A stretch of 64,000 nucleotides of DNA from Dreissena polymorpha (GCF_020536995.1 NC_068355.1:126547472-126611471); one strand, 5' to 3'; positions 24,803-36,265 are shown, counted from the stretch's first letter. Translations and numbers: made by a program. Notes: generated by a model not told the origin, from the letters alone.

Positions 24803-25885
24803 AGCTCATCTATTTTTTTGAAAAAAAAATATGAGCTATTGTCATCACCTTGGCGTCGTCGTCCGGTTAAGTTTTGTGTTTAGGTCCACTTTTCTCATAA
24901 AGTGTCAAGTATAAAACTTAGTACATTTACTTACTACCATGAGGGGACTGGGCAGGCAAAGTTAGATAACTCTGGCGTGCATTTTGACAGAATTATGTGC
25001 CCTTTTTATACTTAGAAAATTGAAAATTTGGTTAAGTTTTGTGTTTAGGTCCATTTTAATCCTTAAGTATCAAAGCTATTGCTTTTATACTTGCAACACT
25101 TACTATCATAAAGGGACTGTGCAGGCAGTTATGTAACTCTGACTGGCATTTTGAAAGTATTATGTGCCCTTTTTATTCTTAGAAAAGTGAAAATTTGGTT
25201 AAGTTTTGTGTTTTGGTCCACTTTACTCTTAAAGTATCATAGAAATTGCTTTCATACTTGGAACACTCGCAAATTATCATAAGGGGACAGTACAGGACAA
25301 GTTGAATAACTCTGGTTGTCATTTTGACGGAATTATGGTCCTTTTCTTACTTAGTAACTTTGAATATATGGTTAAATTTTGTGTTTTGATCTACTTTACT
25401 TCTCAAGTATCAAGGCTATTGCTTTCAAACTTCAAATACTGTCATGCTATCATAAGTTACTGTACCTGGCAAGTTGAATTTTACCTTGACCTTTGAATGA
25501 CCATGACTCTCAAGGTGAAATTATTAAATTTTGCTAAAATTTCCATAACTTCTTTACAAGCGTTACAAAGCAACTCTTACCTGACATACCACAATAGACT
25601 TCACCCAAACCATCCCCCACGCCCCCCCCCCCAAAAAAGAAAAATTGCCACACCCTCACAATATACCCCCGCCCATTTTTTTTAAACATGGCTAAAAAAC
25701 ACAAATATTTATTTTTATCATTTTTTCATTTTTGGAAGATGGTGTAATAAATGACCACACCACCACACTATACACCCTTTTCCACCCCACCTCTCCCTCC
25801 TTTTTGAGTGAAGTATTAAGATAGGTCCCTTCAACTTAAAAAAAAAAAGGGAAGAGGTCTGAATCCGAAGGGCGGTGCTCTTGTT
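24803..25885. repeat. 'AGCTCATC...' dispersed repeat with ~168-bp subunits
   Basis: Starts AGCTCATCTATTTTTTTGAA and GAGCTATTGTCATCACC, then about four related units, each with GGTTAAGTTTTGTGTTT, GGTCCA(C/T)TTT, AAGTATCA and GTGCCCTTTTT. It ends GGGCGGTGCTCTTGTT. A C-rich tract (CCCCCCCCCC) lies near 25625. Common in bivalve introns. Open frames at 25302-25685 are shadows. Confidence 0.7.
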
Positions 25886-26148
25886 AACAATCGAATGAGA
25901 CATAACTTAGAAGCTTCACTTCATTTACTTTGTTAGGCTGGTGTAGTGGATATGGTGTTCACCTAGTGATGGGAAAATTTTGGGTTCAACCCTGTTTATT
26001 AGCGGTCTCTTTATCTTCATATATACAAAGTACTGATTATTCCCAGAAAATGGACTCTTGAATGTCTTAATAAGCCTAAAGCTTTCAATGCAATCAAGCA
26101 TAATTAATATGGCTAAACTCTAGCATAAATTATACTTTTGTATTTCAG

Positions 26149-26640
26149 GGACTCAACATTACACAGTCATTTCAACATGTAGAGTCTTGTCAGCAATGAT
26201 GGAGCAGTACATCAGATTTCCAGAATCTCGTCATGAGCTTAAGATCATTGCCTATGGATTTCATCAATGATGTAAAATGATTGGACTGTTGAATGATGGA
26301 ACCCACAGTGCATGTCCTGCTTCAACATCTGAGCATAGGTCCTTGTTTATCGGCAGTTTAGTTCTTCAAGCAGTCTGTGACAGTAACTTTAAATGTTTGG
26401 ACATATGCCCTGGATGGCCAAGTTCTGTGCATGATGCCCATTTAAATAGGAACGGCCCAGTGGCGCATTAAATGGACAATCGTTCGAATGTTCTGGAGGA
26501 TTCAGCTTACCGCCTGACAAGAAATCTTGCTTTTTGTTCCGTATCGAGGCCATGGACATTTGTATCATTTGCAAAAAGATACTGCGATATTTGTGCCTTT
26601 GTTCATGCTTTATAGTTGATTCACAATTGGAAGCCATAAC
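26149..26640 (+). pseudogene. HARBI1-like DDE transposase domain, decayed
   Basis: Acceptor TATTTCAG| precedes TQHYTVISTCRVLSAMMEQ, the end of the helix-turn-helix and the following helix. Then come YIRFPESRHELKIIAYGFH, a stop, MIGLLNDGTHSACPAST (first Asp in NDGTH), LVLQAVCDSNFK, and CPGWPSSVHDAHLNRN (second Asp in SVHD). After a second stop comes EDSAYRLTRN, equivalent to the conserved 'GDSAYPL', and in another frame GHLYHLQKDTA, equivalent to 'GHLTxxQKxxN'. The catalytic Glu region is not readable. Family DDE_Tnp_4 (PIF/Harbinger) is secure. With at least two stops and one frame change it is non-functional. Confidence 0.85.
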
Positions 26641-27310
26641 CTGTTTTATAGGATGGTGTTAGTGGGACAATGAATTTTGTAAAGATTTAAAGACTGGAAA
26701 AGATAATTAAAAGTCAAAAGAGTTCTGCTATTGTTAAGCATGCTTTATTGATTTGTAATGTTATAAAAATAGCATTATTAACAGAATAAAATGTCCATAA
26801 TTTGAATATTCTTCTGTTTTCAGCAACATTTAATTTGATATAGTACAAAATGCTGCATCATGTTATATCATGATCCGTTTTGTGAACAACGACCTTTCAA
26901 TGTATATTTAATAATTTGTCAATGGGTGTTACACGCATTAGCCCTACCATTAGCCCAAAAAGGAATTGCTTAGGAGTTTTGCCACCTTCTAGAGAAAAAT
27001 ACTTCTCAGAAACAATTGCATTTTGGAAAGTCTATGGCTAGTAAAATTTGGATTCCTTTTGGATACCCAAGGTTACCAATTTATGTTTAATGAATTTGCA
27101 ATAAAAAGCTTTGACAGAACATAATGTCACAGAGTCGAACAAGTGTATGGAATAAAGTGGAATTTGATTAAATGAGTAATACACATTATTTGCTTCTTTG
27201 ATTAAAAGTTTGTGTTTTCACTAAAACTGCAAACATAGTAAGCTTTAAGGTATTGCAACTAAATAAAAGATTCAGATTTAAATTGCATTATTTGAATGCG
27301 CTGTCTAATA
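26641..27310. other. Transposon interior, nothing recognised
   Basis: AT-rich; the expected C-terminal transposase block (VIERxFGxLKxRF) could not be read. Confidence 0.4.
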
Positions 27311-27451
27311 CATATGAGCCTCGCTCTGTGAAAAAGGGGTTTAATGCATGTGCGTTCCAGATTAGCCTGGGCAAACCGCACAGGCTTATCATGGACGATA
27401 CTTAACGCACATGCATTAAACCCCTTTTTCACAGAGCAAGGCTCATATATG
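27311..27451. mobile_element. Short palindromic MITE
   Basis: Arms ATATGAGCCTCGCTCTGTGA and the complement at the right end enclose AGGGGTTTAATGCATGTGCG... The arms extend about 46 bp. The centre holds CAGATTAGCCTGGGCAAACC, linking it to the family at 21814. The outer (C)ATAT may include a target duplication. Confidence 0.75.
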
Positions 27452-28597
27452 TTCAATAAACCAAAGATAATCAAAAACAAAATGAGACATTTAACCCTGT
27501 ACCACTCAAAAACGCACTAAGACACATTCGAGAATAAATTTAATTTAAGACCTTTCTTACTATATTAAAGTTTTAAAGGCTTTGCTTCCAACCCATGGAT
27601 ACTGATGAGCAGCAAACAGCATAAAACCTGAACAGATTGTGAGTTACTTGCAGGCTGTTCTGGTTTTATGATGTTTGCATGTAGAAATTTTAAAATTTCC
27701 TCAGAGCAGGAAAAGGTTAATAATAACACAACAGCAATTAAGTCATTTTAAGACTTTGGTTCCAATCAAAGTGCCATAGCACCTAAAAATTTGGTATGTA
27801 ATTATTTCATTTCAAAGAATGGCACAGTGGTAAAGAAGTTTACTCTAGAAGACCATGGTTTAAATCCCCATGAAACCAAATTATCTTTTTCTTTTATCAA
27901 TACAGCCTGGCTTAAATTGAACCGATGTTCATACTTATGCAAGTAACTTGCAACTGTCTAACCAAAATTGGAGATGGTGGAAGGCAAAATTAATGGCTGT
28001 GCAACTTAAATTATCTTTTCATACTAAAACAATATATTGTTGATTTACAGTATCTTGTACAGCATGCATCTAATACTACAGCCAAATTTGCTTACAAATA
28101 ATATTACAACTTTACAAGAAGCACAAGTCATTGAAGACTAAACTTTATTGCATCAACCATTTAGCAGGAATAAAATATAAAGAGAAAAAATATGGCAATT
28201 TTGTCATCTTAAAATACAAGTGTTGATATACAATCCCATAGCATATAAAAACGACAGTTTACTATTTATCCGTTCTATATGTCAGCATAAAGACAAGATG
28301 GTATTGACTGTGCAATGAAACACAAGCAATTCTATTACAATTGCTTTTAATTATATGATCTGTACCTTCATTAACATTCAAGAATTTTAATATAAATACA
28401 TGATGAAAGATGAGCTTGTTCTTGTCTTAAAATAACTTGTAACTTTGCAATGACCAAACAATACAACTCAACATACAAATTATCCAACAAAATATATTTT
28501 AATGACACAATATTTTATTCAACAATAGGAATAGCTTAAGGTTGCAACGTATTACACTAAAGTCACAGTGTCAATCTAAGCAAAGAGTAAAATCATA
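27452..28597. other. Transposon interior, nothing recognised
   Basis: AT-rich; no frame or repeat was assigned. Confidence 0.4.
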
Positions 28598-29195
28598 AAG
28601 AGATGTTCACAACGGATGATGTGCAAGCTGTCTCTGACTCAGATTTCCACATCAGATGATGGTCAAGCTGGTTATTAGAAGGATGTGAACAACCGATGAA
28701 GTGCATGCTGGCTCTAAGACAGATATCCACAACAGACATTGTCCTTGCTGGCTCTGATTCTAATGTCCACAAGTAAATAACATGCAAGCTATCTCTGACT
28801 GATGTCCTTAACGTATGACATGCAAGCTGGATCTAACACAGATGTCCACAACAGATTACGTGCAAGTTAGCACTAACACGGATGTCCACAACAGAAGATG
28901 TGCAAGCTGGCTCTAATACTGATGCCCAAAAGAGATGACGTGCAAGCTGGCTCTTACACGGATGTTCACAACAGATGACGTGCAAGCTAGCACTAACACG
29001 GATGTCCACAACAGAAGATGTGCAAGCTGGCTCTTACACGGATGTTCACAACAGATGATGTGCAAGCTAGCACTAACACGGATGTCCACAACACAGGACA
29101 TGCAAGCTGGCTCTAACACGGATGTCCACAACACAGGACGTGCAAGCTGGCTCTGCCTCAGATATGTACTCAGAAGATGATGTTCAAGTTGGGAA
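28598..29195. repeat. 40-bp minisatellite, about 14-15 units
   Basis: Consensus begins GTGCAAGCTGGCTCTAACAC, followed by GGATGTCCACAACAGATGAC. Units at the 5' end are degraded and those after ~28850 are regular. Two higher-order variants alternate (GCTGGCTCTTACACGGATGTT and GCTAGCACTAACACGG). The period is not a multiple of three, and the frames read on either strand are repeat shadows. Confidence 0.9.
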
Positions 29196-29704
29196 CACTG
29201 TTACAGCTATAAAATACAAAAACCATGTTTCATACTTGCATATTATTTTACTACCTGTATTTCTTCCACAATAAAGTACATTATACTTATTATTTACATT
29301 CTGCTATTGATATCTGAAGGTTTACCAGATGCTTTGTTTGTGTGAAGATAGTTCATACCATAGATTAGCCGTAAAACACTTTTTAGACATAATGTGCATT
29401 CGGCTTTAAGCAATATAGCTCAGAATTCACTGGTTAAATCAAAGTTGTTGGGCTAAATTGGCTTGCTATGCAGACAAAATGTAGAGTTTTGAATCTGTGT
29501 CGTATCTGGTGTGAATGTTGTGTTATTTTATTTGGTCAGTATATCAGACATGTACACCTGTTATATGTTAACTGTAAGAGTTAAGAATGTCTTGACAGTC
29601 ATTGTGTTTGTAATACATTGTGTTATCTTTCAGATTTGTGTGACAGTTAAATATAATAATCAATAATCTTGTTCTGCATGCCGGTCAAATTGTTCCGTGG
29701 TAAA

Positions 29705-30066
29705 CACCTCCCCACTCGTACCTGTTTTTTAGTCAACTTGTACCTACCCTAACTAAACCTGTACCCGATATACAGAAATAGGTGTAGGATGGTTAGCTTT
29801 AAAGTCAAACTCATAGAGACAATGTTTTTTTTCCTCTTAATGTTTCCACTAAAATTATCTAAGCATTTTTCACGCAAGTTGTTTGCTGCAGATATGTATA
29901 ACGCTGCTAAAGTGTTGATGAAAATTGACACTTGTGTTTGGTGTCTTTCAATGATTTGACAATTGTGACAAAATAAGACAAATGTAACAAGTCGAATAGT
30001 TTGAATGAGGTACGAGTTGACAAATTTGGAAACGAGTTGACCAAGGTACGAGTTGCCTTTGGGAGG
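29705..30066. repeat. Inverted-repeat element with CAACTCGTACC motifs
   Basis: The left end reads CACCTCCCCACTCGTACCTG...GTCAACTTGTACC; the right end reads GGTACGAGTTGACAAATTTG...GGTACGAGTTGCCTTTGGG. The ends are complementary and each contains two to three copies of the ACTCGTACC motif, suggesting a small non-autonomous element nested in the larger transposon. Confidence 0.5.
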
Positions 30067-30353
30067 AATTGCCTGTAAAGCCTTGTTCTTTTTCTTTGTG
30101 AAGGTGTATACGGTGCTGGACTAGAGCACATGACTACCATAACAATAACTTGGCTCTATACTTACTGAGCTTAAGGGAAGATTTTTCTTACCCACAAACA
30201 CTACTGTATTTCATTTTTTGACGACATGAGTCTGACGTGATTATGTTTTACTAGAGACGTTTGCATATCGACAAACCGTGAAAACAACACTCGATACTCT
30301 TGAGCTGTTTTAATTGCATTCCAATTCATAATTCGTGTATGTTAAATACTTAC

Positions 30354-30383
30354 CTCATGGCTAATGTCATCAAAATTGATCAT
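30354..30383 (-). CDS. Possible first exon of a second transposon gene
   Basis: On the minus strand, 88 bp inside the right inverted repeat, ATG opens ten codons (MINFDDISHE) that end at the consensus donor GAG|GTAAGT. The position mirrors transposase exon 1 at the other end. Harbinger elements often carry a second, Myb-like gene, but no downstream exon was recognised, so this is only a candidate. Confidence 0.25.
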
Positions 30384-30470
30384 TCTTTCGCCCTTTAAAG
30401 GTTTTGTGTTAATGTGAAACAACCGTCATCGTGATGACTGCATGAATGCTGGATAAGACGCTAGTTTTGA

Positions 30471-30963
30471 TTGGTTCACTCTAGGTGTCGGAACCAATCA
30501 AATTTTATCGCGTAACCACATAGCAACCCGAATTTCGTGCAGTAATTCAATGCTATTGAAAAATCGCGCGGAGTAATGAATCTTCCGCGCGATTTTTCAT
30601 TAGCAACCCGCAATTTACATAGCAACCCGAGATTTGTACAGTAATTCAATGCTCAATTTTCGCGGACGATATAGACTTCTTAAAATAGCGTTCTACAATC
30701 TCCGCGCGATTCTATACACTACTTTTTGTACAGAGTAGGTTCAGCGCGATAAATTGAGCCCGCTTTTTCTATACTAAAAGATAGTTGTTCCGACGGAAAT
30801 ATATGAAAGTTCCGCGCTTTTTAGATTTCGATTTTTATGTATTTTTTTTGGCCATGTTGACATTGGTTTTTCGCGAGAGTGAAAGTTCCGCGAGAAATGA
30901 AAATCCCGATAGTTACTATATAATTATATGTATTTTAGCGGGGGTCCCCTTTGGCTTTCCATA
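30471..30963 (-). repeat. Right terminal inverted repeat (~493 bp)
   Basis: Complement of 21095-21571. It lacks part of the left arm's middle and has an extra internal duplication in which GCATTGAATTACTG and CGGGTTGCTATG recur together with a GCGCGATTTTTCA hairpin. The terminal 18 bp are identical to the left end. It ends at CTTTCCATA, followed by TTCAAC. Confidence 0.9.
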
Positions 30964-30969
30964 TTCAAC
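30964..30969. other. Right target-site duplication TTCAAC
   Basis: Second copy of the target, after which the lipoxygenase exon resumes in frame. Confidence 0.95.
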
Positions 30970-32036
30970 AATGCAGACACCTGCGTTCATCAAGCAAACA
31001 CCCATCTTGGATACACGCACATCGTTATGGAGGGATTTGAAGTATCCATAAATCGAAATCTCTCCAAGGCACACCCGATGTTTAAAATAATGGCACCGCA
31101 CTTCATGTATCTGATGACAATCAACTATCTTGCTTTAGATATCTTGCTCGGGGAAGGTCAATTTATGAACACAGTCGTTTCTGTGGGTACGGAAGGAGCC
31201 TACGAGTTGATCAGGCGTTACCGAACCAAATGGAGGCTCAACGTTGAAGGAACGCTCCCGGCGGACCTAAAAGAGCGAGGTGTAGACAGCACAGATGTAG
31301 TTCCTGACTATCCCTTTCGGGATGATTCGCTGCTGACGTACAACGCAATCCTACAATACGTAACAGACTACGTTCACCTCTACTATCCATCCGATAAGGA
31401 GTTGAGTGAAGATAATGAGACACAGAACTGGCGGGCAGACCTGGAGAGACCAATACATGATGGTGGCCTTGGTATTCTTGGTGTTGAAGGGGTCGACGGG
31501 AGATTTACATCACGTGAACAACCGATTCAAGTAGTCACGAGCATTATCTACACGTGTAGCGCGGGTCACGCGGCAGCGAACTTCAAGCAGTACGACGAAT
31601 ACGCATACCCTATGAATTACCCGTCAATGCTTTGCGGAAAGCCACCTAGCGACAGAGGAAGCCGTTCCGAGGTTGACGTCATACAAACCATTCAACCCCG
31701 CTTGAATCACTACCAAGTGATGACGATATTGAAAGTCCTAAGTGATCATTCATTCGGGAACCAACTGGTTGATTTCGACCAACGGTACATCTATGACCCG
31801 AAAGCGATGCATATTGTGAAGAAGTTTAGAGCCGATCTGTGTAAGATTCATAGAAAAATCCAAAAACGGAACATGGAAAGAGAAATCCCGTATGATTACA
31901 TGGATCCACTTGTAATACCCAATTCTATCAATATTTTAGTACTTTGAACAAACAACGTACTTTATGTATCCAATCTGAATATCCAACTATCTCAATGTTT
32001 AAGTAATTTGTACAAATAACCTTCTTTATATATTCA

Positions 32037-32100
32037 ATTGTAATACCCAATTCTATTAATATTTGACTACTTTGTACAAACAGCATACTTTGTGTGAACA
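32037..32100 (+). repeat. Duplicate of the lipoxygenase C-terminal tail (copy A)
   Basis: TTGTAATACCCAATTCTATT...ACTACTTTGTACAAACA repeats 31908-31955 with a few substitutions. Read in the equivalent frame (32040-32066) it encodes VIPNSINI then TGA, the canonical lipoxygenase ending, whereas the true exon has TTA at the stop position. Confidence 0.8.
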
Positions 32101-33985
32101 GTAAGATGTGTGATCTGCGGATTCCGGGATCAGTGCCTGAAAGCCAGTGCAAGATTGATTTGTACAATCATTCGTGTTGATATCTTTTATACATTTTAAC
32201 CAAATATCAGAATATTATTTCACTTGATTCTACTTTATTAAAAGCTATCTAGCATTCCTTGTAACGCTTTGCATTGCTGCTATATCATGTATATCTTTCT
32301 TTGTTAATGAGTATGGGACTGTACTGCAGACCAGTTTTTGTATAAGTGATACAGGGCTATAAATATATGTCTGAATTTTGTCATTGTTTCGCATACATGT
32401 GCTCGTTTATTGGTTCTAAATAATTTTTAATTGTGTTGCATTTTCGTCGCATGCCATTATTTCCTTTATTGAATGACTGAACGTTAAAAGTATAGCTTCT
32501 TAAATATGTATATTAAATTGTTGTTGTTTGTCAAATTGATATATTTGATTGAAATCATGATATACCATTTCATGTTAGCAAATTGTGTGCTTCAATGTAA
32601 ACTAATCACGCTTAATTAAGAATGTTTAATGGTCAAATGTTTGTTTCAATATGACATTGAAATTATGTGCTTTGTTTCCTTGGGTTGGTTTATATTTACT
32701 TTTTCATATATTGTCTATATATATTATTCTGCTTTTTATATAAACTAAATCTTTAAATTACCTTTATGATTTCTTAATTGAATGGTTGTTGTTTTGATGT
32801 TATCTTCGAAAGGTTAAGAAAAGTAATATGATATCAGATTGAAAGGCCAAATGAATTCGACATTTATGACTTAAACTGCGGAGTAGAAATACCATTAGAT
32901 TTACTAGCACATATCTTATCACTTCAAAGATTGATTTTTAAGCCATGTCCGAACGCGAACTTTACTTTCGAATTAAAATATGGTACCAGTTAGAGTAATA
33001 ATCTGCATATGATTATTTTCATTATATGTATTCACAATACTGCATTAGAGGTAGCCCTAAGTTCTTAGATGCGATTGGAACCAGTCGATCCTCGAACTTG
33101 CAGTTGTTTCAATCACATTACTTTCTGAAATATTCAGACATTGGCTTGCTTTTTTTACGTATTGCGAAGACTTAAGATCTAAAACTTGCTATTTATTTGC
33201 TCTATTCCATTGGCGAGTTGTTTTAAAACAGCACTGTCCTTGCAATTTGTAAATTTAATAGAATGAACAAATATTGATAAAAGCATAATGACAAAACAGA
33301 AGCGAACGCAATTGTTCTATCATGTTTGACCACTTGGACCCATTGGATTTGTATCAAGCCCGTTTGAGTTTAAGCATTCTCAGCTAATGTCAAGATCAAT
33401 TGTCAGGATACGCTTTAAAATCCCAGATTGATTTGATTGCAAATCTCTTTAATTCAGTCACACCAGCTGGAGCAGTTGCTCTGCTCCCACTTTCATTCAT
33501 AAACAGCTCGGTATGATCATGCCTATATTATATAAATTTGACGCTATTAAATAGGATTTACAATTAATTTGTTTTTTCAACTTAACAATAATATATGTTT
33601 AATACTTCTATTTTAATAAGAAAAACTAAGAAAAAATACGTTGTCAACATAAAATGTTCGTTAAAAACAAAGAACATAAAGTATGAGATGCATATTATCT
33701 TAAAATTCCCTAATAGCGTAATACAATTTTGTATGGAAATCAACGACATGATTTTCAGGAGATTGTCTTTAGCAAATATAGCATTAATTCTCAGACAATA
33801 ACTAGCAAGTCTCTTAGAGTCAGATATTGGCTTAATTAATGGAATATAAACATAATACAATGTTATTGATGGTAATTTGGCGATTCCGGGTGTCGGTAAG
33901 ATACATTGTTTACATACTAAAGAATAAGAAACATGTACCTAGCACTGATATTTAAACGATCACATAGGTCGTTGTAAAAAAAATC
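32101..33985. other. 3' flank of the lipoxygenase (copy A)
   Basis: AT-rich. Short open frames on both strands at 33582-33860 have no recognisable product. Confidence 0.4.
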
Positions 33986-34085
33986 AAGTATCTAAGTTAA
34001 TCAAATAATGTATATTCAATTCAAGACATATAAATAAATGGTTGTTAATATAATGGACTTAAAATAAAACTATTTATTTTTATAC
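33986..34085. other. 100-bp junction between copies A and B
   Basis: AT-rich sequence found only here. It separates the end of copy A from the start of copy B in direct orientation. No transposon termini or long microhomology are obvious. Confidence 0.6.
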
Positions 34086-34877
34086 CACATTCAACTGAAG
34101 TAAAGCATTACAAAGCAAGGCTTATGCTTATTTCATTTTCTTGGATTTAAAAAGGAAAACAACAAATCATATAAAAAATATCTAACATATTAACAATTTT
34201 TAATGAAAATTAATCGATTTATCATAAAACATTAAACAGTTTTAAACAACTTAAACTGCTGACTTCATAAAGGTCAATATCCCGTGGCACCAAAATTGCA
34301 TTTACATATGGTATTAATCTAGCGATTTCGTCATGTTGAAAGTTGTATATTCTTTCTATGGCAAATTTACAAATTCATACACTGTAAGAATTTCGCTTTA
34401 TCTTTAACGTTGCGTGTCTTTAGTATGTAAAACAAATGTTCAAACTGTGACATAAATGTTGAGAGTGCTTGTCTTTCAATCACATGTATATTGTTTTTGT
34501 TCACTGTGTATGGCGGTATGAAGACGCATATTACGTCTAATTGCTGCTACATAATACCGCTGTCATTACGGAAATGTTGCGCTAGAAAAAAAGACATATT
34601 GCTACCCATAAAACATGTATTAAGACATTAAGTATCATATTTAGGTCAAAATTGACTTTCGAAATTGTATGGTTAGATGCTATGCCCTATATTTCATTAC
34701 AATCAGCACTGTGCGTCTCACTACCTTATGTTTTATTGTAAAATTAATGTCATGAAACATTTTCAACATTTTTTAAACACCGTTCAACTTGTGTACTGAT
34801 TACCTTTTGCAGAAAATTAAAGGATTGAGAAATTACAATAAGCCCAAATCCCTGCGTTTCAAATGTATTATTGCCTT

Positions 34878-34975
34878 TGGTTTGAGAAAACTGTGCTAAA
34901 TGCATGTACGTTGTCGTCCCAGTTTAGCCTTGCAGTTAGCACAGGCCAATTGGGGGCGACACTTTTATGCACTTG
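34878..34975. repeat. Fragment of the palindromic AGCCTGTGC repeat (copy B)
   Basis: Counterpart of the fragment in copy A at 3560-3655, with a CTT/CGT difference in the TTGTCGTCCC block. Confidence 0.5.
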
Positions 34976-35818
34976 TTCGCATATAGGAGATATATTCTTA
35001 TTCGAAATAAGGCGACATTAACGCCCCATGCCATTTGTCTAAATTTCCCAGAACAATTGACTTATCCAGAATATTGCAATCCTTGTACCTACGAACAGAA
35101 GTCAATCAAGTCGTTAATGTATCAATTTTGCTCTTTGGCGATGGCTTTCGCTTGCTAGTTGCGGCACTTACTTTAATACACTTCATTACGTTTAAGGCCA
35201 TTTCATGATCTAATGAGCCATTAATGTTAAACACTCTAAAAAGCCTTTTAGATTTAATTTTTTTCTTCACATATTTTCTATTTTCATGGTTATGTGCATT
35301 AAAATCGAGGGAAAAAAAATCATTCAAATCATTAAACATTTCAGGCATTCAAAGATATAACCGCAATGTGTCTACCCATTTTGCATCTTAACCATTCGAT
35401 TACAATATTAACTCTTATGATCCTTACTATTGACAAAGCAAAACTAATTTGGTATTTATTTCTACATAAAAGCCTTATATATGCATGCATAGTACCAAAT
35501 GCGGAGTTACCAGTGGAATACATACAATATCAACACACATCCCGTGTATGAGCTAGTCTCAGCAGTCCGTAACAGACCTAACTGGCGAAGAATCCCTCAA
35601 TTCTTCATAATGGAGTAAGGAAGTGTTTTTTTATTTATATTGAAACAATAACATAAACTGCATAGAATACCCCCCCCCCCTACGCACACATACATATCTT
35701 TTACATTCTTAACAGAAACTAAATTCAGGTGTAACATTCTGGATTATTCAGTGTATTTGCCGCCAACAACATAATGGTTTTTATAGTCTCTGCTTCTTAC
35801 CCAATACATTCATAACAT

Positions 35819-36179
35819 ATCATAAGGCCTCGATCGTGGTCCAAGTATGCATCATGACTGTATGACGAAAGTTGCGGATAGGCGGGTGTAGATTACAGTC
35901 GCATAAAATTGCAAAACAGATACCGCATTGTGTGTGGAACCCACCGCCGTCATTGAGGATGGCATTGTCAAATAATGTATTGGTTAACACCAAAAGCATC
36001 AACGTTTGTACATTTTTTAGCTGTAAATGACACAGAAACTGTGATAAGACCCCAATTTGCAGGTATGGAAACAACGTGGAATTCACCTTTAAGATATTCC
36101 AATTTATCTTTATAAAGATAAACAGGGTACTTGAACAATGTTGACAAATGATCCTAACTTTTTCTCCTGGCCACTGCAT
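35819..36179 (-). pseudogene. Broken C1q-domain fragment (copy B)
   Basis: Counterpart of 4498-4858. One T fewer in a T-run here joins two frames into a single 119-codon open frame. This still does not restore a C1q domain: FTAKK and LNDGGGFHTQ remain in different frames and the later strands are unreadable. No exon with a signal peptide is attached. Confidence 0.7.
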
Positions 36180-36265
36180 AGTTCCTTAAATTGAGTTAGC
36201 GTTTATTCGTTTGTATAGAATATAAGGAACTTGGCCTAAATTATATTTTATTATCATACATTTAT

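Larger units (their letters stand above)
21095..30963 (+). mobile_element. 9.87-kb TIR DNA transposon with a dead Harbinger-like transposase gene
   Basis: Bounded by TATGGAAAGCCAAAGGGG and its exact complement, flanked by TTCAAC. It has long inverted repeats (21095-21571 and 30471-30963). Exons of a PIF/Harbinger transposase lie in order on the plus strand: N-terminus at 21627-21744 and 22374-22471, a middle piece at 24562-24642, and the DDE domain at 26149-26600. All carry decay. The interior also holds dispersed repeats and a minisatellite. TAT...ATA termini with a 6-bp duplication recall the IS3EU superfamily as I remember its definition, whereas the transposase is HARBI1-like (DDE_Tnp_4), which normally makes a 3-bp duplication. 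Classification is therefore open. Confidence 0.9.
19508..31947 (+). pseudogene. Lipoxygenase 3' exons, disrupted by a 9.9-kb transposon (copy A)
   Basis: Exons 19508-19619, 19985-20078 and 20722-onward match those of the intact copy (50830-53394). The last exon is cut after the codons for KMWFN by the transposon at 21095-30963 and resumes after the second TTCAAC, running to the stop at 31947. The upstream frame runs on into the inverted repeat and stops 16 codons later, so the catalytic domain is severed just before the two iron-binding histidines of VHQANTH. Unless the whole insert is spliced out, this copy cannot make an active enzyme. Coding differences from copy B seen by eye are synonymous (for example CTC/CTT, TCC/TCA), consistent with very recent inactivation. 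Confidence 0.88.
2764..33985 (+). repeat. Tandem segmental duplication, copy A (interrupted by a transposon)
   Basis: Near-identical to 34086-55435 over about 21.3 kb once the 9,875-bp insertion (element plus one target copy) is removed. The coordinate offset is 31,321-31,322 before the insertion and 21,447 after it. The left edge is at CACATTCAACTGAAG and the right edge at GGTCGTTGTAAAAAAA. After the first ~1.6 kb, differences are about one per kb by eye. It carries a C1q relic, a zinc-finger ORF, a C1q gene and lipoxygenase exons. Confidence 0.95.

Noticed and set aside
28913-29180. Open frames on both strands as a repetitive protein
   Set aside because: They are translations of the 40-bp minisatellite, whose period is not a multiple of three, and no start or splice context supports coding.
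21095-30963. Polinton/Maverick, because of the 6-bp target duplication and long inverted repeats
   Set aside because: Termini are TAT...ATA rather than AG...CT, length is 9.9 kb, and no polymerase, integrase or capsid gene is readable; the only enzyme seen is Harbinger-like.
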